DNA from: Rhizoclosmatium globosum
Taxonomy: Eukaryota > Chytridiomycota > Chytridiomycetes > Chytridiales > Chytriomycetaceae
Reading direction: 5' to 3'
Length of the DNA: 64,000 nucleotides
Assembly (NCBI GenBank): GCA_002104985.1
Contig: MCGO01000004.1
Coordinates: 806,001 to 870,000, forward strand
Both the position numbers and the translations under genes were made by a program. Shown piece by piece: positions 32,885 through 43,303 of this stretch (positions are counted from its first letter, which is position 1; every line of letters begins with the position of its first letter). The notes under the pieces are model-generated. The model worked only from the letters and a program-made list of their open reading frames with translations. It ran no database searches and was not told where the DNA came from.

Positions 32885-35800
32885 TTATTGTGCGGGCTCA
32901 TGCTCTGCATCGGGTCTTTGACTTGCTTCCTCCTTCTCCTGTTTCCGAATCACCTCCAGTATCAATTGGTCTTCCACATGGGATACTTCAGAATATACAA
33001 TTCGGTGCGCTGCAAGTAAATACTTCCTTTGGTCTTGTTTGACTATTTCGACAAAAGTTAGAATTGTGAGTTGAAACTGTGGATACTCTTACTTTGGTTT
33101 CGGATGTATTCCCTTTCTACCTCCGGCACCAAGAAAGACATGACCAAGTCTGCAACAATTGTATTGGGGTCGCTCTCTTGTCCAGTTTCCTCTTCCCGTT
33201 TACGTTCCCTACAATAATCAATTTAGTTCATGACGTCGCCAGTATATAACTTACTTTCTTTCCATATCCTCCACCATCACAGCAATTTTCTCGGCATATT
33301 CTTTAACGTGACTTTTCGCTTGCAAACTGGCGGTGTTGTCGATAGATCCAGCGACAATATCCTCCAAATAACTGTCAACGGTTTCTTGGTTGATACGCAT
33401 GACCTTTCTAAATACTTCATCTTCGACTTTGCGTCGTGCAAGCTCAACATCCCGAGTTTCTGTCCAAATGTCAACACCTCATGGTATCTGAAAACCCAAA
33501 CTTACGAGTTTCATCTGCCTCTCTCATTTGCCTGGTTCTCTCCGCTAAACGGACCATGGCCGAAATACGACGTTCCTCTCGAAGTCTCACAAGCTCCTTG
33601 GAAAGGAAATCTAACGTCTTTCCAACAAATTCAGCTTGCACTCCCGATTCAAACAGCTTCTCAAGCCATTCCTGGGAATTCAAATCATCCACTGGAATTT
33701 CAAACTCTTCGCCTTCCACGAATTCAACCTGTGATTCAATTGAAGTTTAGGCATCTTGGGTTGCTTATTCACAATTCTCACATCGTCCTCCAGCAACTCG
33801 TCGCTACCGATACCACCATCTTTTGCAAATCCTCGAGACTTTAATTTACGCGCTTGTCCTCCTTTTTCTTTCTCCAAGTCTTCGGGTGATTTTTTGTCGG
33901 CATCGCCGCCTTGTCCATTCAGCTTGGCACCCTTGATTTCGATGGCCCGTTTGATTGTATGCCTCGTTCGCAATTCATTGATGAGTTGTAATCGTCTTTC
34001 CTTTCCTGAAATATTCATGGAATCAGTTTTATCAGAAAAGAAAGGGAAGTTCAAAATGAGGGGGTTTTCCCACCTTGGTACATCAAGTTCTGCGAGATTC
34101 TGCCTCTGATGAGTTTCTGGAGGAGAATCGCGGCCACATCCATGTCTTCGTCTTCTGGCTTTCTGATAAAGGAGGGAAGAGCTCAGAATTGAATTATAGG
34201 TTCAGATAATACATACGGCTCTTTGATTTTCGGAGTGGGTGGTCGTAGAGGTGGCTTTTCATTGCGTTGTTGGAAGCGTAGAGGTTTCTCTTCTGCTTTA
34301 ACTGCTTGTTTGCGCTCCTTCAATTTCTGATCCATTAGCTTGAGCTGCTCTTGAAGGTGCATTTCCTACATCACCGCCATCAGCATACAATATTAAATTT
34401 GATATATTCACCTTTCTTGCGGCTGGGTTGAGTCTTCCTTTATTCGGCTTTGGCAATGAAATTCTGTCGTTCATAACTTTGGATTGGAATGTATTTTCAA
34501 GCGTTGCAAGACCTGTTTTGGGTTAATAAGACTCTCTAAGTGGTCGTTCATAATATCACTTACCGTTGTATGTCTCAAGTTCGCCGATTTCAAGTTTCAA
34601 CGTTGAATGCATGTCATCAAAGAAGAGACCATCACGTGCTTTGGGAGCATACACTTTGGATCCGTAGTTTGCGTAATCGGCAATAATGTCTCGTCGTTCG
34701 ATTTTGTTTCCAACCTTGCTGCGTTTCTCAGTCAACTTTCTCAAGGCTGATGTAAGTGATGAGTATAATCAAGAAATAAGTTTTCAGAATAACCTTTGAC
34801 TCTCTTGCTCTCAATTCGGTCCAACATGGCTTCACGCTCCTGAAGTTTCTTTTGCCAAATTCGTTCCACCTTTTCGTTATTCAACTGCTCGTTATCCTTT
34901 TCACGTTTCGAAATAACTTTGGTAAGGATCTCCAAACGGGCTTCTTGAAGTCTGTAATTTTCAAGGTTTGAGACTTCCAAAATATGTTCACCAAATTGGG
35001 ACATACCTTTTGATTTCATCTTCACGTTCTTGCCACTCCTTCAACTCCATTTCTTCCATCATTCTCAACCTCCGTTCGAATGTCTCTTTATCGACAACTT
35101 GTGGCAACATTGCTTCCCAGGCACGCTTGATTCTCGCACGCTCAATCATCTCCAACTCCACCATCCCGACAGGAAGCCCCATTCCATACGAAAGCGTTGC
35201 CAAAGCAAGTAGCTCTGGTGGCAGCTGTCCCGGTTTTAAAGTATATTCTGGCGAATATGGATCCGTTTGTGCTTCAGACTCCCTTGATTAAGAAAACACG
35301 GTCAGTTACCAATAAACTACCCCTCCAAAAAAAATAAAAAAAATTCACCTGTATACAGTCTGCATTCCAACAGTCCGCGTTGGAGGAGTCACAGGACGCT
35401 CCACAACGACTTCAACAGCTGGAGCCGGTTTCCTCGCGTACACCACTTGTCCACCCAAGGAGGGTTGGTATGGAATGATTGGACGGCGAAAGTATTTGTA
35501 TCTGTTCATTCCAACGACTTGAGGGTCGCCGCGATGCATAGTGCGGTCATTTCCGAGGTTTTCGGGGAGTTGGTGGGCTCGGAGTTGGTAATGGGAGGGA
35601 GGAAAGTGGCGCAGGGCTGAAAACATGTTTTCGTAGACGGGGTTGATTATCTAGTGTATAGGGAGTTTTTTGATGTTGTTTGAGGGGATGTGTTTGATTT
35701 ATGTGAGGAATACATACGACATCGTGGGTTTGAGACTTGATTAGGGCTTTTACGTGATCATTGTAACTGGAAACTGTATAGTTTCCGTCTGTTTTTTGTT

Positions 35801-35897
35801 TGGGGTTGTATGGGTTACTACAGGATTCGCGTTCACAGATTCCTCCATCAACGTTGGTGTCGCTGGCCATATCAACACTTACCATAGAGATAGTCAT
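32885..35897 (-). CDS. CFAP91: Cilia- and flagella-associated protein 91 (MAATS1/AAT-1)
   Basis: CFAP91 belongs to the calmodulin- and radial-spoke-associated complex at the base of spokes RS2/RS3 of motile axonemes. The N-terminus (MTISMVSVDMASDTN) leads into the conserved block MFSALRHFPPSHYQLRAH, NRYKYFRRPIIPYQPSLG, RTVGMQTVYRESEAQTDPYSPEY, LLALATLSYGMGLPVGMVELEMIERARIKRAWEA. These are near-identical to animal MAATS1. Long Glu/Lys/Arg helices follow, including RKLTEKRSKVGNKIERRDIIADYANYGSKVYAP and a C-terminal set ending in EHEPAQ (stop 32885-32887). An IQ-like segment (AAILLQKLIRGRISQNLMY) lies mid-chain. About ten short introns are present. The gene is direct evidence that the organism builds motile flagella at some stage. 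Confidence 0.93.
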
Positions 35898-36695
35898 AGG
35901 GTCGACTTATTTTTGACATGGTTGGCAATGGATCACCGAGATCGTTGACGTGTTTCTAGGGACGTGTTGGAATTCTTCAAAGCTTCTTGAAAGATTGCCA
36001 TCCCACCCACCAAAACCAAACGCCAAAAGAAACAGAACCCTGACTTCTTTCCCCCTATCATTAATTCTTTCAAAGTTGATGACATTTCATTTCTCAACAA
36101 ATATGCAATTACGTTAACTCTTTGCCTCTTTCCGCCTACAGCCTTCCATTTGAAATATCCAAACAGAAACATCAATGAAGGGGAACAGTCACCGGAACGG
36201 CCCGGAGTGATCCAATAAGAGGCTGAGAGTGACGTCGGACCGGTTCGGGATAAAATGAAACTCATGTGGCACAGAGGTCCGAGATCCACCGACAGTTGGA
36301 AAAACATCGTCCAAAAAAAGGTGTGTATGTGGATGCATCTTTCAGCCCGGCACCTGCCCTTTCTCTCCCATTAGCTTATACATGAGCCACGACATATTGA
36401 TGGACGCGTGTGATCGAGTTGTACTGGAGACAGGAAAGGAGGCGTATTCCGCGTTTGACAGCAAGCAACCTGAACTGTACCTGCGATAGTGTGCATGCAT
36501 TTATAAGACAGTAACTGTGTGTGAAATTGGTGTGCAGCTGCAGTGGTGTCAGACCCCGTGTTTCGGAATCAATCGGAACTGCTGTTTCCCTTTCTACCCC
36601 CGTCACAGCAGCCTTCAGAACCACTCCTGACAGCCTCCACCATGCAGTAACTCGTTACTAACTTTGTGCCTTGCGGCAGGATAGAAAGCAACAAG
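35898..36695. promoter_or_regulatory. Divergent CFAP91/FBP1 intergenic region
   Basis: At 798 bases this is one of the largest gene-free gaps in the window. Minus-strand open frames at 36307-35933, 36624-36376 and 36835-36569 have no recognisable motif, and the last overlaps FBP1. Near 36190-36240 lie CCGGAACGGCCCGG, a CCAAT box (36212-36216) and TGACGTCGG, a CRE-like octamer core (36230-36236). Their clustering suggests regulatory DNA, perhaps for FBP1, whose gluconeogenic expression is usually regulated. This is inference from short motifs. Confidence 0.45.
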
Positions 36696-37938
36696 ATGAG
36701 CAACGGACACAGTGAAGAACTTCGTACGGATATCGTCACTTTGACAACCCACATTATCGCTGAGCAGCAAAAGTCTGGAAAGCCTGCGACCGGAGACATG
36801 TCTCTCCTCTTGAGCTCGATTGGAAGCGCGTGCAAGTGGATTTCAAATGTTGTGCGAAAGGCTGAATTGTTGAAAGTGTAAGTTCTTTTGTGTGGTAGAT
36901 CGGGTGAGAATCAAAAGAGACTAAAAGAGGTGTTGGATGTTAGAATTGGAGCTACGGCCATCACGAATGTGCAGGCGGAAACTGTCCAAAAGCTGGACGT
37001 TCTCTCCAACGAAATCTTCATCAACTTGATCAAGGGAACCGGTCGTGCCGCTATTCTCGTCTCTGAAGAAAACGATGAAGCCATCTTTATCGAGTCTGAG
37101 CGTGGACACTACATTGTCGTGTTTGACCCTCTCGATGGATCTTCCAACATTGACTGTGGTGTCTCGGTTGGAACCATTTTCGGAATCTACCACGTCCTTG
37201 ACCGCAGCGCGAAGCCATCTTTGAAGGACGTGTTGAGACCTGGAACGGAGATGGTTGCGGGAGGATACTGTATGTACGGAAGCAGCACCATCATGGTTTT
37301 GACCACTGGAGATGGTGTGGATGGATTTACCTTGGACCCAAACACTGGAGAGTTCTTGTTGACCCACCAAAAGGTATGTTGGAGTTGTTTGGGGTAACCT
37401 GAAGTGGGAAAATTTTTTTCTCCTCAGGCCCCGGTGGCTTCGGGTAGAGTCGGAACTGACTATATTCAATACAGATCAAGCTTGGAAAGAAGAAGATCTA
37501 CTCCATCAACGAAGGTAACTCTCACGCTTTCGACAAGGCTGTCAAGGCGTACTTGGACTCTGTCAAGTTCCCACCAGCCGTGAACGGAAAGGTCCCAGCA
37601 TACACTGCACGTTACGTGAGTAAAAGTAATAATTTAAATTGAAGGGTATCTAATGGATTGGTAAACAGGTTGGGTCCATGGTTGGAGATGTTCACAGAAC
37701 ACTCTTGTATGGAGGAATCTTCATGTACCCAACTGGAAAGTTGAGAATCTTGTATGAGTGTTTCCCAATGGCTATGTTGATGGAACAGGCTGGAGGAAAG
37801 GCTTCAACTGGACGTAAGCGAATGTTGGAGGTTGTGCCAGAGTCTATCCACTCACGAGCACCCATCTTTTTGGGTACAGCTGCTGAGGTTGATGCAGTTG
37901 AGGCCTTGTACAAGAAGCTTGACGCAGGACAACTTTAA
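36696..37938 (+). CDS. FBP1: Fructose-1,6-bisphosphatase
   Basis: This enzyme hydrolyses fructose-1,6-bisphosphate to fructose-6-phosphate, the committed step of gluconeogenesis in the cytosol. The start at 36696 gives [25 protein letters not shown]. An intron of about 76 nt interrupts [31 protein letters not shown], phase kept. The catalytic metal-binding motifs are present: LVSEENDEA and [55 protein letters not shown], then [58 protein letters not shown] and [18 protein letters not shown] complete the sugar-phosphatase fold. Four exons give a full-length protein. AATAAA follows the stop closely. Next downstream, THOC1 begins only 70 bp away on the same strand. Confidence 0.97.
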
Positions 37939-38008
37939 AGAGGTTGCATATTCATGGAATAAAATAGTTCTACTCTTTTGATTCATTTTTTGTCTTCAAC
38001 AAAAAGGC

Positions 38009-40100
38009 ATGGACCAGACAGCGCACCTCACATCGCTTTTTGTCGCGCATGCACAGCAGCACGCCACCACCACGCACGCATCGAATGCAGCAGACAATGT
38101 CACCGAGGGCCTAGCGCTGCTCCGTCGATCGTCTGAGGCGGCCGGACGCGAGGGAGTGACAGCGGCGCTCAAGGGCGCGTGTGTTGCGCTTGTGACCGCG
38201 CACGGCGACTTGGCGGTTGATTCGTTGGCGGCGCTGTTCGACGTTGCGGCGGTTGTCGGCGACGCGGCCCTGGTTCTTCTTCTCGTTGAGGACACGGCCG
38301 AGATGCTGACCCTGCGCGCGAATCTGCGGCTCTTTGAGTACATTGAACGGAAGAAGGTGGCGCTGACCGAGGTGCGTGGTCGGTCCGTCGGGAATGCCAA
38401 TGCGGCTCAAACAAAACTATCTTTCAAATCTAGAACTTGGAGCCAAACAAGGGAAAGGCCCTGACCCTCCTCAGATACTGTAACGACCTTCTGCGTCGCG
38501 TCTCAAAAACTCAGCATTCTGTCTTTTCGTGCCGCATTCTGCTCTTTCTGACAAGCGTCTTTGCTTTGACTGAACGATCCGGCGTCAACCTCAAAGGCGA
38601 CTTCAACACAGACAACACTACAATTCTTTCTGAAGATGACTTGAATACTGAAACCGCAATGGACGTTGACTCTTCTCTCCCTGCAGCAAATGGTGCGCAC
38701 TCTAATCGTTATATATATGTCTCTCCGTCGAAAACACATTTGCTCAAGCCTTTCCTTCTTTCTTTTCTATTCAGACAAACGCTTCTATCATACTTTCTGG
38801 AGTCTCCAACGCTTCTTCTCGGACCCTTTGATTGTACTCAAATCTCCTGCAGAATGGTCGAAAATGGAATCTGCTATTGAAGCTGTATTGGCCGTTTTTG
38901 AAGCTGAAAACGACACGGATCTGAAGTCGGGCTCAGATCGAAAACGGAAAGCATCAGCCATGAATTCTGCATCTGCATCATCGAATGATATTGGAGGGGG
39001 CACGGCAGACAAGGAACTCGACTTGAAAGACGAATACTTTTTCCCAAAGTTTTTGACGTCGCGAAATCTGTTTGAGCTCCAAATCAAAGATATCAGCTTC
39101 AGGTGCGTTATCTCCTCAACCCTGCGACATTTACTCATTCTCTCTACCATTTAGGCGTCAAATTATGGTTCAAATGCTCATCATCTTTCAATTCTTCATG
39201 GGTCTTACCAAGCATGCTTCAGAAGCTGCTGCTGGAACAACAACTAACAAAGCCCTCCAATTCCTAAATTATACCCTCACAGAAGCACAGGTTGATTAAC
39301 TTCATTTTAATTCATTCACAAGTCCTTCTCTGACATGTTATGTGCAACATAGGAAAGCTGGGTAAATCAAATACGGGCCCGCGTCGTTCGGATTGTGGAA
39401 CAGACTGGACCCAATGGTCGTCGATTCTTGACCACCCTCACAACAGTCGTTACACATGAAGCCAATTGGATAAAATGGAAAAGTGAGAGTTGTCCTAGCT
39501 TTGAGAAACGGCTCAACGAGAAACTAGAGACAAAGAAAAAGTTCTTGGAGGTGAGTATTCGTTTGCCTCGAAGCAATATGGCTCAAGAATGACTGCCCGA
39601 AATACAGCACTCGTTGGCAATCAAGAAAGATTTTACGGGGAGTCAAGAACTTAATGTCTTAAAAATGGTTGAAACAGACCCGAAAGTTCTTTTGGAGGAT
39701 ACAGAACGACGGTATGAACCCACTTTTTTGCAAAATATTCTCTCTCCAACCTCTCTTTTCGTATAGAAGTGCAGTCGTTCCACTTCCTACCTACCTCGAA
39801 CCTCTCGCCGAGCAACTAAATGACGATGGAACTGTAGCTGAAGGTGTTGAGGATGAGTATCTATACAGTAACGACAAATGCTTCAATTGGCGTGCATACC
39901 GAACTGCGCTTGCGAGTCATTTCCATTTGTTTCGGGATGTGGACAATATTGATACGAAGGTTCTTGTGAAGCGGTTGAAGATGGAAGAGGCGGGTGTTTC
40001 TGGTGGTGGGGAGAAGGAAAAGGAAAGGGAGAAGGGGGAGAAGGAGAGAGAGGCTGGGAAGGAAGAAGGGGCGGAGGTTGATGGTGTTACTGGTTCTTAA
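38009..40100 (+). CDS. THOC1: THO complex subunit 1 (Hpr1 homologue)
   Basis: THO couples transcription with mRNA packaging and export and limits R-loops. The protein starts [17 protein letters not shown]. Its body keeps the efThoc1 order: [136 protein letters not shown], and [25 protein letters not shown]. The LLRRVSKTQ and [23 protein letters not shown] stretches are the clearest family marks. The C-terminal tail is short and made of Glu/Lys/Gly repeats; there is no C-terminal death domain like that of vertebrate THOC1. There are about six introns. Confidence 0.92.
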
Positions 40101-40301
40101 CTCTAGCATTGAAATGTATAAAAAAATTACGGTATTTTGATGTTCTTAGAGTTGCCGTTTCGGTCATCGGTGTCACCTTTTGAATCAATTACCAGAATTA
40201 ACCAAGAAAACATTGAAAGCCCCCTTTTATTTTGGTATGTATAAAAACAGTACTTCCACATTTATGAGCAAACGAGATTAGTTGAAGTGCGCATGACTCC
40301 C

Positions 40302-40997
40302 TTATTCATCCTCCTCATCCTCCTCAGCCTGCTTCTTGGCCTTCTTCTTGTCAACCTTCTCAGCAGCAACAACAGGAGCAGCCTCCTCCTCCTTGGTGGC
40401 ACGGGTGTAAACCAACTGCTTCTTGTGGATAGAAACAGGCTTGATCAAACCCTTAGCAGCCAAGTCACGGAGCGCAACACGGGCCAAAGAACCGTTGATC
40501 TTAAGACGGTCAACAAGAACAGATGGGGTGATGAGCTTGTAAGTTGGGACTTCCTTGTACAGCTTGTCAAAGGTGAGCTTGTCAAAGAGGACGGCGTTGT
40601 TGGCCTTGTCCTTGGTGCGTCCCTTGGACCACTTCTTCTTCTTGGCCTTTCCACCGGCGAGGGCCTTGGCGACCTTCGAGGCTTTGTCTTGCTTTGGAGG
40701 CTGTTTTGAGGGTGGGTGGTGGTTAGCATTTTACGAATTTTTGGTGGGATTCGGTAAAGATGGAGTATGTATGTTTGTAGAGATAGATGGTTGTAGGTTG
40801 ATGATACGTTGTGTGGTTTGGTGAGAGGTGTTCATGATCCCCGCCACGCCAGTTGATGCATTCTCTCTGCAGTACATGATTGCCACCTTCCGGAATCGAG
40901 ACTGAATCATAACCGCCGTTGCGTTGCGTCTGATACATTCCAATCTGACTGGACTAGACGTTTTCCTTGTCCAGTCAGATGCCTTAGTCGCCACCAT
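40302..40997 (-). CDS. RPS25: Ribosomal protein eS25
   Basis: Exon 2 encodes [100 protein letters not shown]. This is eS25 in full, plus a Lys/Glu-rich C-terminal extension ending EEDEEDE. eS25 lies in the 40S head. The exon opens at an AG acceptor (CAAAACAG) exactly before CCT, so the start codon must be in an upstream exon. The best candidate is the ATG at 40997-40995, directly followed by GT, giving an exon that contributes only Met and an intron of about 295 nt. A first intron directly after the ATG is common in ribosomal protein genes. The body is certain; the start is inferred. Confidence 0.9.
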
Positions 40998-41248
40998 GCG
41001 TCCGATTCACCATCCTTCGCGTGTCCATTCCATCAAACGTTTAGATCGTATGTAGTTGATGCGAATAACGTATGTTTGATGCGCTCAGATGTCTTGGTAG
41101 GATGGGGATGGCGGTGACTAGTGGTTGCTGCATGTACCATTTTTGATTTGGAAAAAAGGGTGAGAGGGGAAAGACAAACAACGTCACTTTGCCCCAATGT
41201 GGTATCCTCTAAAAAGACAATCCAATAGTGATTTATTCAGTTTAGGTT

Positions 41249-42980
41249 TCATTCTCTGTCCGTCAGTTCCTCCTCGGAGAACCAATATCGTGCACGGCAA
41301 TCGTCGCTGACGGTCACGAACCCGGAATCCACAGGTGAGGCAATCACGCTTCGCATGGAATTTGCATGCAACGATCCAACTCGTTCCACGACTTGTCCGG
41401 TTTTGGTGTCCCACGCTACAATACTGTTGCTCGAGTCATCCAGCGATAAAACCAATTCATCTTTTTGAGAGAACGTTGCATTGATACACGACGTCTAAGT
41501 AAAATAACAATTAAATTAAATGCCGGGACACTAAATTTGGTGGTATTTTACTCGTTGTGTGGATCCCTCGAATGTTTGCAAGACTCTGCCAGATCCCATG
41601 TCCCAAATTCGGGGTAAGGAATCTAGACCGCACGAGAGAAGCCATTTTCCGTTCTTTGAGAACTGGATCGAGTTGACGCAGGCTCCCCGTGAGCTTGTTG
41701 GATGGTGTTGATGAGTTTTCCGGCGATTCCATCGTAAATCCGGATTGTTCCGTCCGTTGAGGAGGTTGCTTTTTTAAGTATGAATGAATTTAGTATTTCG
41801 GTTTAATAAACGAATGGATTCTGTTTACCAAACACGCTTCCTTGTGGTGAGAATTGAGCCTAGAACATGGATCACGTCAATATACACGACACAAGAGAAG
41901 CTGATATCCTATAAAACGACTGAACTTACTTTGGTGATGGATCCAGAAAGCTCTGAAATAGGAGGGGAGCTTGGACGGAAACACTTGAAAGTCTGAACAT
42001 CATAAATCCTGACACATTCGTGATCCGTTCCCGCCAATAAATAATCACCAGTTGGATGAAACGAAACACAACGAACAGGACTTGCATCCTGCAAATACCG
42101 GAACCCTCGCTTCACATTCGGTCTCTGCAAGTCATACAATTTGATTGTCATATCGTCTGAACAAGAAACGAGGATGGTTCCGTTTGGATGGAACGCCACG
42201 TCGTTTGCAGGCGCTTGGTGATCGTAGAAGGTGCGGATTGCGGGTTTGTCCGCAGTTGCGTTGGAGGGGTCGCGATGGCATGCGTGGATTTTTGCTACGT
42301 CGAGGACTTTGAGGGAGTTGTCGGCGGAACATGTTGCAAAGTAGGTGCCGTCTGCGTTGAAGGCTGCACCGCGGACGGCGCCTTTGTGTTGTGTTGCGAA
42401 CCAGGAGGTGTATGAAGGGGCGGCACGTGCTGGTGGGGGGGATGGTTGAGTAATCGGCGTTGTGTGTTTTACGAAGGTTGAATAAGAACCTGGTCGGTCA
42501 TGGGAATGGGTTTCGAGGACGATGCGTTTGGTTCGCGTTTGTTGTGAGTCGGTTGATGGTGAGGTTGCTGTGTCTTCTGCACCGCCTCCGCCTCGGTTCT
42601 TTGATTGGGCGACCAGCTCTGCCAATGCATTCGATGGCTGTGGCGCTGCTGCCGGTGCTCCTGTGGAAGTGGTAGTCACTGAAGCCTGTTGAACCAGCTG
42701 GGCGGCATCGGTGAGGCCAAACTGGAGCAATTGGCTGCAATAGATAAGAAACTGATGGTTCATAAGAGATATTGGATGTACCTTGCGATGAGAGGAAGGA
42801 GCTGGAAGTTGTTGGTTAGGGAGTCAAGCTTAACTATGATAACCTCACCTGTTCCCGCGAAAGACTGTTTCCATCATTCAGAGCTTTGAGTGTGGGTGTT
42901 TGCGACGCGATTGAGTCAGGTTGGGCTGGAGTGTGTTGTGCAAGTAGCCCAAGGAGGGCAGAGACATCTGAAGATGCCAT
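41249..42980 (-). CDS. CSTF1: Cleavage stimulation factor subunit 1 (CstF-50)
   Basis: CstF binds the GU-rich downstream element in pre-mRNA 3'-end processing. The N-terminus has two short helices (DVSALLGLLAQH; LLQFGLTDAAQLVQQA), fitting the CstF-50 dimerisation domain. After a low-complexity linker come WD40 repeats: WFATQHKGAVRGAAFNADGTYFATCSADNSLKVLDVAKI, DHQAPANDVAFHPNGTILVSCSDDMTIKLYDLQRPNVKRGFRYLQDASPVRCVSFHPTGDYLLAGTDHECVRIYDVQTFKCF, FATSSTDGTIRIYDGI, NGKWLLSCGLDSLPRIWDMGSGR, and VLSLDDSSNSIVAWDTKTGQV. The ILVS-SDDMTIKLYD and RIYDVQT stretches and the KVLD-repeat order match CSTF1 over other WD40 proteins. The stop is at 41249-41251. The start at 42980 gives MASSDVSALLGLL. There are several short introns. 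Confidence 0.9.
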
Positions 42981-43303
42981 TTTTTCGAAGAAACAAATAT
43001 AAAGAAGGAAGAAAGTAAGTAATGATGCCATTTCCAGCTTCTGGAGACCTTGCATTTATTTGAAGAGGAAAGGAAAGGATCTGTATTCTGGAAGCTACAC
43101 AACACTCTCTCTTTCCAGACTGTAACATCATCAAAACAAACTATTTCACAGGAATACGTACGTATTAAATTACTGCTCGAATTAACAACTTTGAACATGG
43201 CAAGTTGAAACGAACCTCTGTGCCAATTTTTCCGACATCTCCCAATTTGTTTCGAGACACTCGTTCATTCGTTGAGCAGGCAATACCAAACAGACAGCAA
43301 GCG
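42981..43303. promoter_or_regulatory. Divergent CSTF1/cytochrome b561 promoter region
   Basis: The interval is 323 bases, with no gene. Next to CSTF1 is a pyrimidine tract on its own strand (CTTTCTTCCTTCTTTATATTTGTTTCTTCG). Confidence 0.45.

Noticed and set aside
35933..36307. Minus-strand 124-codon ORF in the CFAP91-FBP1 gap
   Set aside because: Composition is random, with no motif or splice partner; likely chance in noncoding DNA.
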